A DNA stretch of 64,000 nucleotides from Adineta ricciae. Its lineage: Eukaryota; Rotifera; Eurotatoria; Adinetida; Adinetidae. The stretch spans positions 1 to 64,000 of the forward strand of contig CAJNOJ010000086.1 of NCBI GenBank assembly GCA_905250025.1. The letters run 5' to 3'. The stretch's first letter is position 1; every line of letters starts with the position of its first letter. Below are positions 13,764-33,646 of the stretch, one piece after another. The notes below the pieces were generated by a model. The model was not told the DNA's origin. It saw only the letters and a list, made by a program, of their open reading frames with translations, and did not search any database. The translations under genes and the position numbers were made by a program.

Positions 13764-14883
13764 ATGGCGAATGTAACAAACATTAGTAACTCATCAAACT
13801 CAACAATTTCGATCTTTGCGAACAGTTCTTCGTTAAATACAGCTGTTTGGATAGCAACAGCAGGTGCCTGCTTCTCGTAAGTAACTCTCTTGCTTGTTTT
13901 AGTCATATCTAGGTTCCTATCATCTGTATAGGTATGGTTTGGGTTTTATCGGTAATTTTCTTTCGTTGATTGTCTTCTATTCTCAAGAAGAATTTCGAAA
14001 AATCTCCACTGGTCTTTTATTTATTCTCATAACCATTGCTAATTTATTTCACTTGTGGACATTGCTGACAGAATTTCTGACGACATATGGTATCTCTATG
14101 TTTCAACAGATCTTCTTCCAATGCCGATTAACATATTTCATCCAGAATGTTAGTCGAGCAATGAGTACGTACTTCATGGTTGCAGTAGCCATTGATCGAT
14201 TAATTCGAACAGAATTTCCTGCGCGATCGAAGACATTATGTACAAGACGAAATGTTATTTTGTTTACAGTAATCTTTTTCATCATTTTCTCGTTATTTTG
14301 GTCATTTTATCTCTACCCAATGCCTTCAGTAACTAGTAAAAAGGGTTCATGTACTTTTACATATACACCGACGTTTAATTATTTCTTGAGCACACTTTAT
14401 ATTCCTATTCGAGTAGTTCTAGTTTGTTTTATTCCACTTATTATCATGCTACTAGCCAATATTCGTATGATTTTCAATATCCGCCAATCACAACGACGTG
14501 TAACAAATCAAATAACAGGTGGCTCATCTCGGATCAACCGACCTGTCCCATCTGTCTCGAGTTCCGTTGGGAGGCCATCTCGACGAATGACCGCTTTAGA
14601 TCGAATGCTTTTCTATATGATGGTTGCCAATGTGTTGACATTTCTTATTTCGCAAGTTCCACTTCATACTTTCATGTGGATAAGAAATAGTCTTACTGGA
14701 TACGATGACTTCACTCTATCATTTATTCGAACAGTGCTTCTGATTTGGTCAAGTTTGTATTTTGGTGTGGCATTCTATTTCTATTGTTTGGCATCACCGT
14801 TGTTTCGTGAGAAATTCATGAAAATTATTTGCTTTAACATAAACTCCCGATCAACGACAATTCTACCCATGATTAGCAAATAA
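13764..14883 (+). CDS. Rhodopsin-type GPCR, copy 2 of a tandem pair
   Basis: Paralogue of the receptor at 11289-12408, with the same single intron at the same place in TM1: exon 1 is 13764-13876 and exon 2 starts at 13932 with YGLGFIGNFLSLIVFY. The N-terminus is rich in N-glycosylation sequons (NVT, NIS, NSS, NST) as expected for an extracellular tail. Shared blocks with copy 1 include EEFRKISTG, QNVSRAMSTY, AIDRLIRTEFPARS, RRMTALDRMLFYMMVANV and LLIWSSLYFGVAFYFYCLASPLFREKF. The DRY site is again D-R-L. The third intracellular loop is Ser-rich here and Ala/Gln-rich in copy 1. Tandem duplication is inferred from the shared intron phase and motifs. Ligand unknown. Confidence 0.86.
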
Positions 14884-15825
14884 AGGGAACGAACTTTGAT
14901 GTTGTTTCATAGATCCGTATTCAATTTAGTGAAAGAATTGGTCTTTTTTTTATTTGTGAATAATCAAAATAGATTTGTTTTCTTCCTTAGCAAAGAGAAT
15001 AACTAATCATATATAAAAGGAAACAAATCTGTCTGAAAACTGAAAGTAATGACTTGTCATTCTTCGGTAACAAGAGTTTTCATGCTCGAGAAGACTCTAC
15101 TTTTTAGTCTTGTTATTCTATACTAAGAATCACATGTTACGGCGAAGTTTTACTCATTCAATTCATCAGATTTTCATGTCACTGTAAGTCATATTCAAAT
15201 TTCGCCACAGACAAGTTAGAATTTAATCTTCATTATTAAAAGGTCTCATTTTCATCTACTCTAAAATATTATTTCCGATGTGTATACATACACCATGTCC
15301 GTTGATGTTCTATTCACAAGTTATCATAACGATTGTGATATAGCTTGCATTTACAATTCAAAGATATGTGAAATAAATAGTTTTTTCTCATCACTCGTTA
15401 AATTGATATAGAAATACTTTCTAGAAATCACAACAACACTAGGAGTCTGAATATCGACAGGTATATGTTGCTCTATCCCTACATATTAATAAAAGTATTT
15501 CTATGCCCAGGCGAACCATCACCCGGCCTAGTAGCAAAACTAGGTATGGGCTCAGGTATATCCGTTATTGACATTCTGCTAATGGCTGAAATTATTTTTC
15601 TGAATTGTCGATACGGTTCGACCAATACATGACGTTGGGAACAGTATAGAATTGCTAATGATTAGCAAATAAAATTTCACCTTTTCGTATGATATACTTA
15701 TGTCTATAAGAACCTCTTTAAAAACGTTTTATCGAGTAATATCAACATTTATTTTTTTATTATAATCTCTTCAAGGTAACACAAGAAATCTTCTTTTTTT
15801 CTATATATGAATATTGATCGTTTTT
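14884..15825. other. Intergenic region, 0.94 kb
   Basis: Holds the 3' flank of GPCR copy 2. A 16-nt string ending the GPCR CDS (near 14870) recurs near 15659, about 790 bp downstream. No coding signal was found around the second copy. Otherwise AT-rich, with no gene seen. Confidence 0.5.
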
Positions 15826-16125
15826 CTAAGCAACAAAGATTGGTGGAACGTCATTGTATTTACGACATTGAACAGTTCGTTGTCCGAAGAAACATCCTCC
15901 AGCTATGCCTCTCATGTTATTATTTTTACAATATTCAATCGTACATTCATCACACGATTGTCTATGAATAATTGAATAATGTAAACTTTGAATTCGAATC
16001 AAAACTGTCACTTACGGGTAAAGTTTAAACAGCAGTTTATTTCGACAAAAACAATCACACTGGTTAGCCCGGATGAAATTAATACCGAGAATGAAAATGA
16101 TGAACGAACGAAAGAGAATATACAT
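15826..16125 (-). CDS. Small secreted Cys-rich protein, unknown family
   Basis: Two exons on the minus strand, 16125-16016 and 15961-15826, joined by a 54-nt GT..AG intron in phase 2. The product is 81 residues. Exon 1 starts MYILFRSFIIFILGINFI, a good signal peptide, followed at once by NQCDCFCRNK. Exon 2 adds SCDECTIEYC, a Gly-rich turn, GGCFFGQ and VQCRKY, then a short hydrophobic tail. The mature part has eight cysteines, an even number that fits four disulfides, as in secreted defence or signalling peptides. I do not recognise a family. A strong splice donor (GTAAGTG) and the signal peptide support it; the lone second-exon ORF would not look real by itself. Confidence 0.6.
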
Positions 16126-16518
16126 AGAATAGGATTTTGACAATTACACTAATGAAAGACGCCAAAAAACAAAAACCGGTTGCTAAGTATTCAGAAATAA
16201 AAGACAAACTAACAATTGGCATTTCTTTAGTTCACTCGAATAAGTAAATACGTTTAAAAATAACCACACGACGTGTTTCCACAAGTGACGTTCTCCTCCG
16301 GCTCAAATGTATATTTAAATAAACTTCAAAGGCGTCCGTATGTAAATTAAAACTCATATATATGAATAATTCACGCTCGCTGTTAATCTAGTTGTTTCAT
16401 AAATGTCTCCAATGAGATGAAAGAACATGCCTTGAAAGAATAAATATCTCGTTATATTTATTTTCTTTTCATTAGAAAAACCATTCTTATTTACAAGAAG
16501 AAAATAGAAATAAGATTA
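16126..16518. other. Intergenic region between two minus-strand genes
   Basis: Upstream of the Cys-rich gene and downstream of the GUCD1-like gene, so presumably promoter of the first and 3' UTR of the second. AT-rich; no ORF or repeat of note. Confidence 0.5.
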
Positions 16519-17181
16519 CTATTGCTTTTCATAACAAAGAATCAGATCTTCATCTGTTCCGAATGCTCGGCGTGCTTGATCGAAATTTTCTCTCGTTGTT
16601 GTGCAAAACCCATCTGTTTTACCGGGATCAGCATAACGAATGAATTCATTCGTTTCATCTTCGATGAAACCAATCAAAAGTACATAATGACCTTGATAAG
16701 ATGAAGATATCATTGGCAGAAGTTTATCAACAAATCGAGTCCAAGTCGTGCTCTGACATGTGCAACATTGCAATTGATTTGCATCGATTAAAACTAGACA
16801 AGGTGTGCGGTATTTCACTAGATGTTCTTTCAATGCTGACCATGGAAGACAACCGAGTTTAACATTTGCTGCTTCGTCTTTAAACAGCTGATCCACACGC
16901 CTGCGATCTTTGTCAATTAGTTTTTCATAATAAGGAATATTATCATAAGATTGTGAGCAACCAATTGTGATTGTGTGTAAAATTGCAGAAATATTCGATT
17001 GATGAAGTAGATGAAGTAGATCGATTGTCCACGTACTGTGATTACACTCATAATTGTCTAGTAAAGTCTTGAACTTTGATCGATCATAATGATAATAGTC
17101 GATGATCATCTGTAAACATACCACTCCGCAGTCCCAGTTGGAGTTTTGTTTGAAGTGTGTCACAGGTAAAACAAGATTCAT
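16519..17181 (-). CDS. GUCD1: GUCD1-like protein (guanylyl cyclase domain-containing family)
   Basis: Single-exon ORF of 220 residues. It matches the family named guanylylate cyclase / GUCD1, whose fold resembles C39-type cysteine peptidases; the biochemical role in animals is not well settled. Visible family blocks are NWDCGVVCLQMIIDYY near residue 15 (Cys in a peptidase-like position), STWTIDLLHLLHQ, RRVDQLFKDEA, a loop with LQCCTCQS, YQGHYVLLIGF with the conserved His, YADPG and AFGTDEDLILCY at the end. Length is near that of vertebrate members. A further 5' exon cannot be excluded, but the N-terminus aligns with the start of the domain. It is read toward the Cys-rich gene, with no sign of shared transcription. 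Confidence 0.85.
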   Translation of the reverse strand: MNLVLPVTHFKQNSNWDCGVVCLQMIIDYYHYDRSKFKTLLDNYECNHSTWTIDLLHLLHQSNISAILHTITIGCSQSYDNIPYYEKLIDKDRRRVDQLFKDEAANVKLGCLPWSALKEHLVKYRTPCLVLIDANQLQCCTCQSTTWTRFVDKLLPMISSSYQGHYVLLIGFIEDETNEFIRYADPGKTDGFCTTTRENFDQARRAFGTDEDLILCYEKQ

Positions 17182-17571
17182 TATCTTGAAGAGAGAAAAT
17201 CATTATGAGTGCACCGTTGAAGATCAAGTGTATTCTTTCACTTTTCACTACCAAACATCCGTAATGCTGTGAGCGTCGTCGCTAGGTGCTTCCATCATAT
17301 GTCAATATTCAGACACGTACTGTGCACTGGCATACAAGGAGAAAAAAAAACAAAGAGAAAAGAGAAGAGAAAAAAGAAAACTGAGAACAGGAGATGTGTA
17401 TGTGATGAGAAATAAATCAAAATTTTTAAGTAACAAGCAACGATAGTAGAAGAAGAGAGAAAACGAAGAAAAAAAAAACGAAGAAATTTGATTCAACTTA
17501 ACAACATCTCAGCATCATTCAAGCCAACGGCACAATTGAATCAGACAAATTAGTAAAAAACTCATATCTCA
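17182..17571. other. Divergent intergenic region (GUCD1-like / Tctex1 gene)
   Basis: About 390 bp between divergent starts, probably a shared promoter region. It contains a polypurine tract of about 70 nt near 17338-17385 and another near 17450-17485. No gene seen. Confidence 0.55.
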
Positions 17572-18144
17572 ATGGCTGACCGTCGTTCTACAGTTCAAAC
17601 TGAACCACGGGGTGTGAATACTATCAAAACAATTCCACCAACAAATAATCCGGACACTCATACGTCAGCGATAGCAGCAACAGCTGCAGCGACTGCTCTA
17701 CCTGAACATCGTCAATCGGTCTTTCGACGGTTATCAATGTCGATGGGAAGTCGCAAATCATCGATGCTTCCTGCATCCAATCATCCTCGCCCGAACACGT
17801 ATCGACTGGAGCCAGATAATGAATATCGCTTTCGTCCGTATCGAATTCAACCAAAGGTTTTGGAAATTCTAAGCGATCGTATGAAGGATAAAACATATTC
17901 GAAAGAGACTGGAAGCGACTTAGTCAAAGAAATCACAAGAAGTGTACATCAACTAATGAAGAATTTTCAAATTCCACGTTACAAAATCGTTGTTCAAACG
18001 GTGATTACACAAAAATTCGAGCAACTCTTACGTGTTGCATCAAGATCTTTATGGAATCCGAAAACTGATAACATGATTTCGGTCAATTATGAAACAAAAG
18101 ATATGGTAGCTGTTGTAACTGTCTACGGTGTTTATTTTGAGTGA
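17572..18144 (+). CDS. Tctex1-domain dynein light chain (DYNLT5/TCTEX1D1-like)
   Basis: Intronless ORF of 190 residues. The first ~80 residues are low-complexity (Thr/Ala/Ser) with a basic Ser-rich patch FRRLSMSMGSRKSS. The C-terminal ~110 residues form the Tctex1 light-chain domain: RFRPYRIQPKVLEILSDRM, TGSDLVKEITRSVHQLMK, PRYKIVVQTVITQKFEQ, ASRSLWNPKTDNMISVNYE and the final VAVVTVYGVYFE. These are hallmarks of TCTEX1D/DYNLT proteins, which bind dynein intermediate chains and often act in cilia. The domain ends exactly at the stop, as in relatives. Ciliary function is family knowledge and is not shown here. Confidence 0.88.
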   Translation: MADRRSTVQTEPRGVNTIKTIPPTNNPDTHTSAIAATAAATALPEHRQSVFRRLSMSMGSRKSSMLPASNHPRPNTYRLEPDNEYRFRPYRIQPKVLEILSDRMKDKTYSKETGSDLVKEITRSVHQLMKNFQIPRYKIVVQTVITQKFEQLLRVASRSLWNPKTDNMISVNYETKDMVAVVTVYGVYFE

Positions 18145-18594
18145 ATGAAATATAAAAAACGAAGTGACAGTAGACGTAAAAAATTTTTCCTATGGTTTAT
18201 TCATTTAGCTATTCAGAAAATAATCATCGATGAGGTCGCTCATAGTTTTATACCATGAAATAAAAACCATCGGCTTTAATTGTTACTATTTCTCTCCGTT
18301 TTTTTTCTGTTTTAAGAATGCTATATCTCAGGAAGACATAGAGATAAGATCGACTGCTTTTGTCATCCGAGATGCTATCAATAAATGTATGTTTGAGACA
18401 AACTGCAACACTCCGTCGCTGATGACAAGCACGAATTCGTGATAGATAGAAAACATTCCGTATGTAATTGACAAGTCCAAAGTATTTCTTTCAATCATCC
18501 GATTATCAAACCAATTATCTGCGAAGGGAAATAAATACTGCTTTTCCTGTATGGAAGAAGTATACAGTTCTTCGTTGAATGCAAATATAGAACC
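18145..18594. other. Intergenic region, 0.45 kb
   Basis: 3' flank of the Tctex1 gene and upstream region of the Cys-rich peptide gene. The short ORF at 18230-18442 has no supporting feature. Confidence 0.5.
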
Positions 18595-18895
18595 ATGTTA
18601 CGATTCTCGAGACTAATCTATTTTATCTTTCTTTTATGCATCACGTTGATGTGTGTTAACAGTAATGGGTAAGTGAACTTGAATTGGATTTGATCTCATT
18701 TCAACAAATTCCCATTGTTTTTTTGCCTTGTGTAGTATCGGCAACTGTGAATGTCATAATTCATATAAATGGACCCGAGATTGTTGTGGACCTACCGGTG
18801 GTTACTTCTTTTATCGTAAATGTTACAATACATTTGGATTGTCATTCATTCAATGTTGTCGATATGCTGAATTGCATGGACGATGTGTCGCTTAG
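18595..18895 (+). CDS. Secreted Cys-rich peptide, main two-exon form
   Basis: Exon 1 (18595-18668) encodes MLRFSRLIYFIFLLCITLMC, a clear signal peptide, then VNSNG; its donor is GGGTAAGTG. Exon 2 (18736-18895) joins in phase and reads IGNCECHNSYKWTRDCCGP, TGGYFFYRKCYN, LSFIQCCRYAEL and GRCVA before the stop. The precursor is 77 residues; the mature part has eight cysteines including two CC pairs, a pattern typical of disulfide-rich secreted peptides. No family is recognised. A second exon with the same phase and a similar CC-containing end lies at 19293-19383 (separate entry). Confidence 0.62.
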
Positions 18896-19292
18896 CTACT
18901 TTACATGTTTCGCGTGTGTTTTCGAAATAAATGGAATTCAAAAATTCGTTCGTATTCGAAAGAACGATGTCAACATACTGTAATCACTCTCGTCATGTTC
19001 AATAGAAGACAGAGAGAGAGAGATTTATCTCGTCATGATTTTCTTACTAATCGAGGTATTGCATGTCTAGTACATACTACGCTGAGCAATGAATATCCTA
19101 GATGTTTTACTGTAACAAAAAATGATATTTATATAGTCTACTTATGCAATCAAGACTGATGCAGCTCATCCCTTTTCCTTTCATTGGTCTTATGTTATGC
19201 ACAATGGCTATTTCTGACTAATTCGAATTTGAGTATTTTTGTTTGTGAAGAGTGTTGAATGATCTACTAGATAAAACTTTTTCTATGTGTAG

Positions 19293-19383
19293 TCGTCGTT
19301 GCAATGACAGTCGAGGTTTTCTGCAAGGTGAATTTCTCCGATGCTGCGAATCCTTCAGCCAAAGAGGTGTTTGCTGCACCTAA
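19293..19383 (+). other. Second Cys-rich terminal exon (alternative or duplicated)
   Basis: Follows a TAG acceptor and has the same phase as exon 2 of the peptide gene at 18595. It reads RRCNDSRGFLQGEFLRCCES, then GVCCT and a stop. It lines up with the end of exon 2: R-[KR]-C ... F-[IL]-x-C-C ... G-x-C. It can join the same signal-peptide exon (giving 54 residues). Alternatively it could belong to a separate small gene with its own start near 19159, where a short hydrophobic M-Q-L-I-P-F-P-F stretch is present. Confidence 0.45.
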
Positions 19384-19656
19384 TGTGAACAGAGAGTAAA
19401 TTTCTTTTTTAATCTTACAATTTTTGTCTCGAATATTTTGTTATATACTAAATTTGATTATGAAAATTCAAAATAGAATTTATGTATTATTGAGAGTGTC
19501 TGACGTTTTGTTAGAATAGGCATCATTCAAAGGAATATGAACTGTGCGCTTTGCATGTATTTGGTTCTGAATCGTATTGAAAAAATATATCAATCGCCTG
19601 TTACAATGATACAACTATAAGGACAAGGTGAAAACAAATCAGTACAGAGAAAACAA

Positions 19657-21973
<2,317 letters not shown>

Positions 21974-23896
21974 TTAGAAAATGTAACTTTCATTATTCTG
22001 AAACAAAATCATTTTGCATTTAGAAACTATAAATGGATGCATCAGTAATGTTCTTTTAGTACTCAACAGTCTTATACATTCATTTCTCACCTGAATGAAT
22101 AACAATCTACAAGTTGATGTAAGAGTAATGTGACACAACGCAGGATATGTTTTATATGTGTAAGCGTTCTTTCTTTGTCATTAGATATATATGCGTACAT
22201 ACACTTTGATGATGCGAAAAGGAAAAGAAGAAAGAAAACACAAAAATGATTACTGACGATATTTTCTTACGATGATTTGACTTGGAGAACAAATGTGCTC
22301 TAACTATTTTCTCTAGATATGTATACGTATGTGTATATTTCTGTTTGTTTGAAGTTGTTTGACATCTTTAACGCAGAAGGATATCATGAAAACGCAGTTA
22401 CTCTCGATGATGATGAGACTAATGTGACACGTATTATTGTCATCGAGAGATATGCACGTTTTGTCTGTTGTTGGTTTTTCCTCGCCTGTTGCTCCTTTCA
22501 TTTGTCATAGATAAGAAAAATCGATCAATAGATGTATGTGAATTTACATTTCTCGCTTGTCTCAAACCGAATCGACGAGATAAGTCTCGACATGTACATA
22601 CGTATATTAGAGTTCTAAACTGATTGACATTTATGTGCATGATGATAGACCAACAACAGCAACAACAACAACAACAACAACAACAGCGATAAAAATAACA
22701 ACCGATATCAAGTAGTTTTTCATCTGTGAAGATGTCAAGCAAAATCGATTGACGGAAAAGGAGCGGAACGAGCTCCATTCTTCGTGTCGGATCAAACTAT
22801 CCCGGAAGGGAAAGAACTGTTTCGTGCTAATTGATATATAATTAGATAACTTAGACAACATGAGGAGTTTTCCAAAGCATATTTCTATTCATTCGACCAA
22901 CTGACGTTCGTACGTACCTCGACCTAACTTGCACGAATGTCACAAACAATTTTTATTTTAGGACGTAGGTGAAGAAACAAATGTCGCTTTTCAATTATCT
23001 GAATTGATTTTTGACAGTTAGTAATCCGAGAATAGAAATAATATTTGTTCTCATATCACAAAATGATTCTTTCAGATTTTGTCCGAAGATTGCTATTCAG
23101 ATAGACTTGAATTTGTATCTTGACATCATAAAGTTATTGATTTCTCGTTTCGGAATGGCCAATTTAAGTGAGAGAAAGACAATTTTTTAATGAAGAATGC
23201 AGAACAAACATCAAAAATCATATGTCACTCAAATGTTTTGACCTTTATTCGATCTAATATTGATAATAAGAAAATATTTCGCAGGATAAATAATCTGATG
23301 TTTTACCTCGAGTGAGATTTTTGTTATTCCAATCAGCATCATCCTGGGAGATCTACTTAGAAACAGTGTGATTTGTCGGATAAGATATACTATAATTCAC
23401 AGCATTGGCTTTATTTCAAGAAGCAATTTCATAGATAAAAACAACTGTCAGACAGTCTGCCGATCTAGTTTCAAAATAATAACAGATCATTGAAAGAGTC
23501 TTTTTATCTTTTGAGAAAAGTATAATTAATAAATAGGAACAGCAATGTACAAGATTTCAGAACATATGATTGTATCCGAGGACTTGTCATCTCTCACATC
23601 TGAGTTACATATGCGTAATTTTCTTCTCGTAAATTAACTACACAATTAATCTCACTAAAAGAAAATGTCATCGACAACGTGCCGATTGATAATTCATGAA
23701 ACTTTGAAAGAGAATCGATGAATACCTGCTGACCTCCTCTTACGACTACTAGCGACATGTTTCTAGGCATATAGTGGCTGTTGTCCTGTGAAATAACATG
23801 ACCGATGACTGCGAGTCGAATTGTTTAAATATTTTCTTCTTGTCTTGTAAACTTTCACTTCTGACATTATTCATCACTTGAACTCACGAAAATCCG
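21974..23896. other. Divergent intergenic region, 1.9 kb (calcineurin A / ULK4)
   Basis: Upstream region of both genes. It contains a (CAA)n tract at 22651-22687. ORFs over that tract (for example a poly-Cys reading on the minus strand) are repeat artefacts. I saw no further gene. Confidence 0.6.
22651..22687. repeat. (CAA)n microsatellite
   Basis: About twelve CAA units, with CAG interruptions near both ends, in the non-coding interval upstream of ULK4. Confidence 0.9.
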
Positions 23897-30126
<6,230 letters not shown>

Positions 30127-30458
30127 AAAAAACCTAGTCCGTGTTTTTGTGTTGTTTATAAATAAATTTCATGTTTGCATAGCAAAGGTTTTCTCTCGAA
30201 CATTGACTGTAAGACGCATCATTGGACATTCAACTGACCTGATCAGACACAGAGTGCTTCTGGAGACGATTATGTTTGACGCGATAAACATCAATCGATT
30301 ATGATTCGAATGAATAGACTACTATGTCCATCTATCCGAATGAACAAAACATTTCTGTTAGATAGAAATGTCATCCAATCTGCTACTAGTTGAGTACGTG
30401 AGTCAGTCAGCGAGTATTTCAGTGACGTACTTGTGGTTGTCAAAGGATAAAGTGCAGA
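30127..30458. other. Intergenic region, 0.33 kb
   Basis: Sits between the ULK4 stop and the hydrolase start on the same strand. No gene or repeat seen. Confidence 0.5.
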
Positions 30459-32173
30459 ATGCCTCATGTAAAACTATCAGATGAGAATCAAAATTTAGAG
30501 CTTTATTACGAAGTACATGGATCTGGTGATACTAAAATTTTGTTTATTATGGGTTTACTGACTGAAGGAGCTGCTTGGGTTTTACAAGTAAAACAGTTCC
30601 TGAAATTCTATTCGCTTATACAGCAGAACTTGTATTTAGACTGACTTTTTCCGCAATCAACCTGACTATCAAGTAAGCTTTCAGATAAAATCACACTTCC
30701 ATTACGTGTTAATTCTTTTTAGTGCGTTAGTTACGATAATCGCGGCTGTGGACGTTCTTCTTCACCTGTTACTCTCAAATATACCACAACTCAGATGGCT
30801 AAAGATGCACTCGCCTTGATGGACCATCTGAAATGGACGCAATGTCATGTGGTTGGTGTTTCCATGGGGGGAATGATCGCTCTTGAATTTGCATTATTAG
30901 CACCAGAGAGAATTCTTTCCTTAACTTTATTGGCAACGCATGCCGGTGGCATTGCGGGGCGTGCACCATTTGTTGGCATTAAGCATATTCTTCGGTCATT
31001 GGTATTACGTGAAGAGCATCTACATATTGAAAACGCATTAGAGATGCTCTATGGACCGAAAACTTTAGCAAATCCAGAAAAACGAAAAGTTCGATCGATG
31101 AAAATCCTTCAAGAATTCCTTGTAGAAAATCACCTTTTCTCCTTAGATTTTCCATGATTATCATAGTGAACGATTTAAAAGCCGCATTCGACCTAAACTC
31201 ATTGGAATTCTGGGACATCTATTTGCTGTTCAAAGACATTATGTTGGCTATGCAGATCTGCTAAAGATTCGCTATTCACCATTCAACTGTTTGATTATGG
31301 TTGGAACCGAAGATCGGCTCGTGCGAGAAGCTAACTCTTACTTAATTCGACAAGTTAGTGATGAACTTGTTATAATCTCATTTTGTTTTGCTTTTCTATA
31401 TTAATTGTAGACTCTTGGCTGTCGTCTAGTAAAACTTGAACATGCTGGACACGCATTACCAGCTGAATGTACAAAAGAAATCAATGAAGAATTATTTGGT
31501 AAGAATGAATAAGTTGGAAAAGGTTTCGAATTCGAATTTTCATTGCATAGATTTGTACGAATCCATTCGACAAGGTTATTCATCAAAATCCAAACGCCCA
31601 TCACCGGAAGAATACCAAACAGAAATCAAAGCACTCGAACAATGCTGTCAACACCGAACACACTGCTTAGTCTATGATATCACTGGTTTTATAAAAGTAA
31701 GTCGACTTTGTCTTTGATTACTTTCGAAACATCGTGCATTTGTTTGGATTCTAGGGCATGTTTTTCGGGTTAATGCTCTACATTCTTTTCAGTATGATCG
31801 GTTTGACCAAAGGACAATTAGGTGGATATCACTTGACCTGCGAAAGTGTGATACTGCTCGGATGTTTGAAGTAAACTTGACTTCTATTGCTTCTATGATT
31901 CGATTCCTAAGATGTTTTTGCTCTAGTGGACTTCGTCGTTCGATCAAATGTATTTATCACGCGTTCAATGCTCGACGATATGTTCAAGAACATCGAATCA
32001 TACTTGATCAAGCTGCGCATCATGGTGGTATTGGTGTTGGCTTACCTGACGAATCAAAAAATGGCATACCACATGGTTGTGGCTTTGAATTGCCTATTCA
32101 TTCAATAATGTTTATGATTGGTCTCATTGGTTTGCTTTACACAACGCATTTTTACGAACAAAATACGATTTAG
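30459..32173 (+). CDS. Alpha/beta hydrolase with C-terminal membrane segments
   Basis: Exon 1 begins MPHVKLSDENQNLELYYEVHGSGD and ILFIMGLLTEGAAWVLQ. After a short intron comes TDFFRNQPDYQ, then CVSYDNRGCGRSSSP (the region before the nucleophile) and WTQCHVVGVSMGGMIALEFAL, with Ser in G-V-S-M-G-G. Later exons supply GTEDRLV (likely acid residue) and KLEHAGHALPAE (catalytic His). The triad order Ser-Asp-His is that of the alpha/beta hydrolase fold, similar to RutD- or epoxide-hydrolase-like lipases. The C-terminal ~150 residues are an extension with CCQHRTHC, two hydrophobic segments (FFGLMLYILFSMIGL and SIMFMIGLIGLLYTT) and a basic stretch between. Substrate unknown; membrane attachment is inferred. 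Confidence 0.75.
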
Positions 32174-33646
32174 TTTATTCACTTGATTTTTATACAATTC
32201 GAGATAATTCCGCAAATAATTTCAGTTATTTTTTATGTGATAATAAAAAGACAACGATCAGATGCTCTCATTAGAACCGTCGTTTTTTTATTCAACGTGT
32301 CAAGTCAAAGAAAACTCTGCTCGAGTTATGCCGATATAAAAATAGAATATAATTGACTTTATTTGGATTTTGGAACGAACGCATTCGATCTTATTAATTC
32401 TAAATAGAATCATGAGAATACTTACCTCAGCTATTACGAGTATTATTAACTATTGTTTATACTCGTATACTACATAAGTACTCTATTCAAGTTGAATACA
32501 CCTTTTTCTTTAAAGAATAAGTTTTGAACTATAGCCTTGCGTTTATTCAATATTGATATATTCGCTTCAAATCGAATTAGATTATTCTCTATTTGTCTGT
32601 GCAGGAAGATAATAAATTCTTTTGTTGTTTTAAGTAAATACTTTGACAATTGTAGTCAACAAATAAATCTTCAATCCCACCTATTTTCGACGGTTAACAA
32701 TAGAAATTTCCCCGGTGATTAGTTAATGTTTTTTTCTTCTTCTCTCTCTCTCTCTCTCCCTTTCCATTCCAGAATGAATTCAAGAATGACTGTCAAAATG
32801 TCGACATTTTTTGTTCTTCTGTATGTTTTCAAGGAATGCATTTTATCTCCATGAATATCTTATTTTGCTTTGTTCTGTTCTTTTTTCTCTTTACTCTCAT
32901 GTTAGAAACCTCTAAAGAAAACGATATAGAATTTGCCATGATACGAACGTGAGTTAGACAATTTCAAACGGAGAAAAGAACTGAAACACAAGGCAACATT
33001 CGAAGGTAAAATCTAGAAAGAAAACGACAAAGCAAGTGAGACTACCTCACTTTTTTTTGCATTTTTTCCTTCCTTTTTTCCTCTCTCTCCATCACCATCT
33101 ATTACGGTAAGGATGTTTAAACTAGGTGAACATATCGACAGTCTTTTTTGACATTGGGATACATTTTTTTTCGTCGATAAATGATGCAACTTGTCAATAC
33201 GAATGACAAATTACTTGTCTCATTAGAAATGTATACCTATCAAACTTCCTTCTCAATTAACGCATACAGTGCAAAAGAAAATAATGAATACCAATCGATG
33301 AGACCTTAGCCGCTGAATAAGATATCTAATGATCACTGATCAGAATAGAATAGGTTAATCAAGTCGATGAGATATTCATTGAGACAACAATGATTTTAAG
33401 GACATATTTTTATCAAACGAAAAAAAAAACTGATACGAATGGAGAGTGTTAAAGACTAATTTGCACGGAAAGAAAAGCTTGATCATGTTAAAATCATATT
33501 TCTGTATGATTTTTGTCTACAATCTATGCATGATATTTATTATGCTATACCTTTGCATATATGTAATATTCACGTTTTTTGTTTATTTATACTTTAGTCG
33601 TGTTTTTCTTGAAAAGAAAAAAAAACTTAAATTAAATAACAAGCCA
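32174..33646. other. Intergenic region, 1.47 kb
   Basis: Between the hydrolase and EVI5. Pyrimidine-rich, with a (CT)n run at 32742-32758, poly-T/CT tracts near 33050-33090 and a TAG acceptor near 33598 that may end a 5' UTR intron of EVI5. No coding signal. Confidence 0.55.

Noticed and set aside
19159..19221. Second signal-peptide-like start (MQLIPFPFIGLM) before the extra Cys-rich exon
   Set aside because: The only in-phase donor (ATGTTATG) is poor and the resulting signal would be very short. The alternative-exon reading from 18595 is preferred, though not proven.
22440..22778. Minus-strand ORF with a run of eleven Cys
   Set aside because: It is the antisense reading of a (CAA)n/(CAG) microsatellite, with no start context, splice signals or domain.
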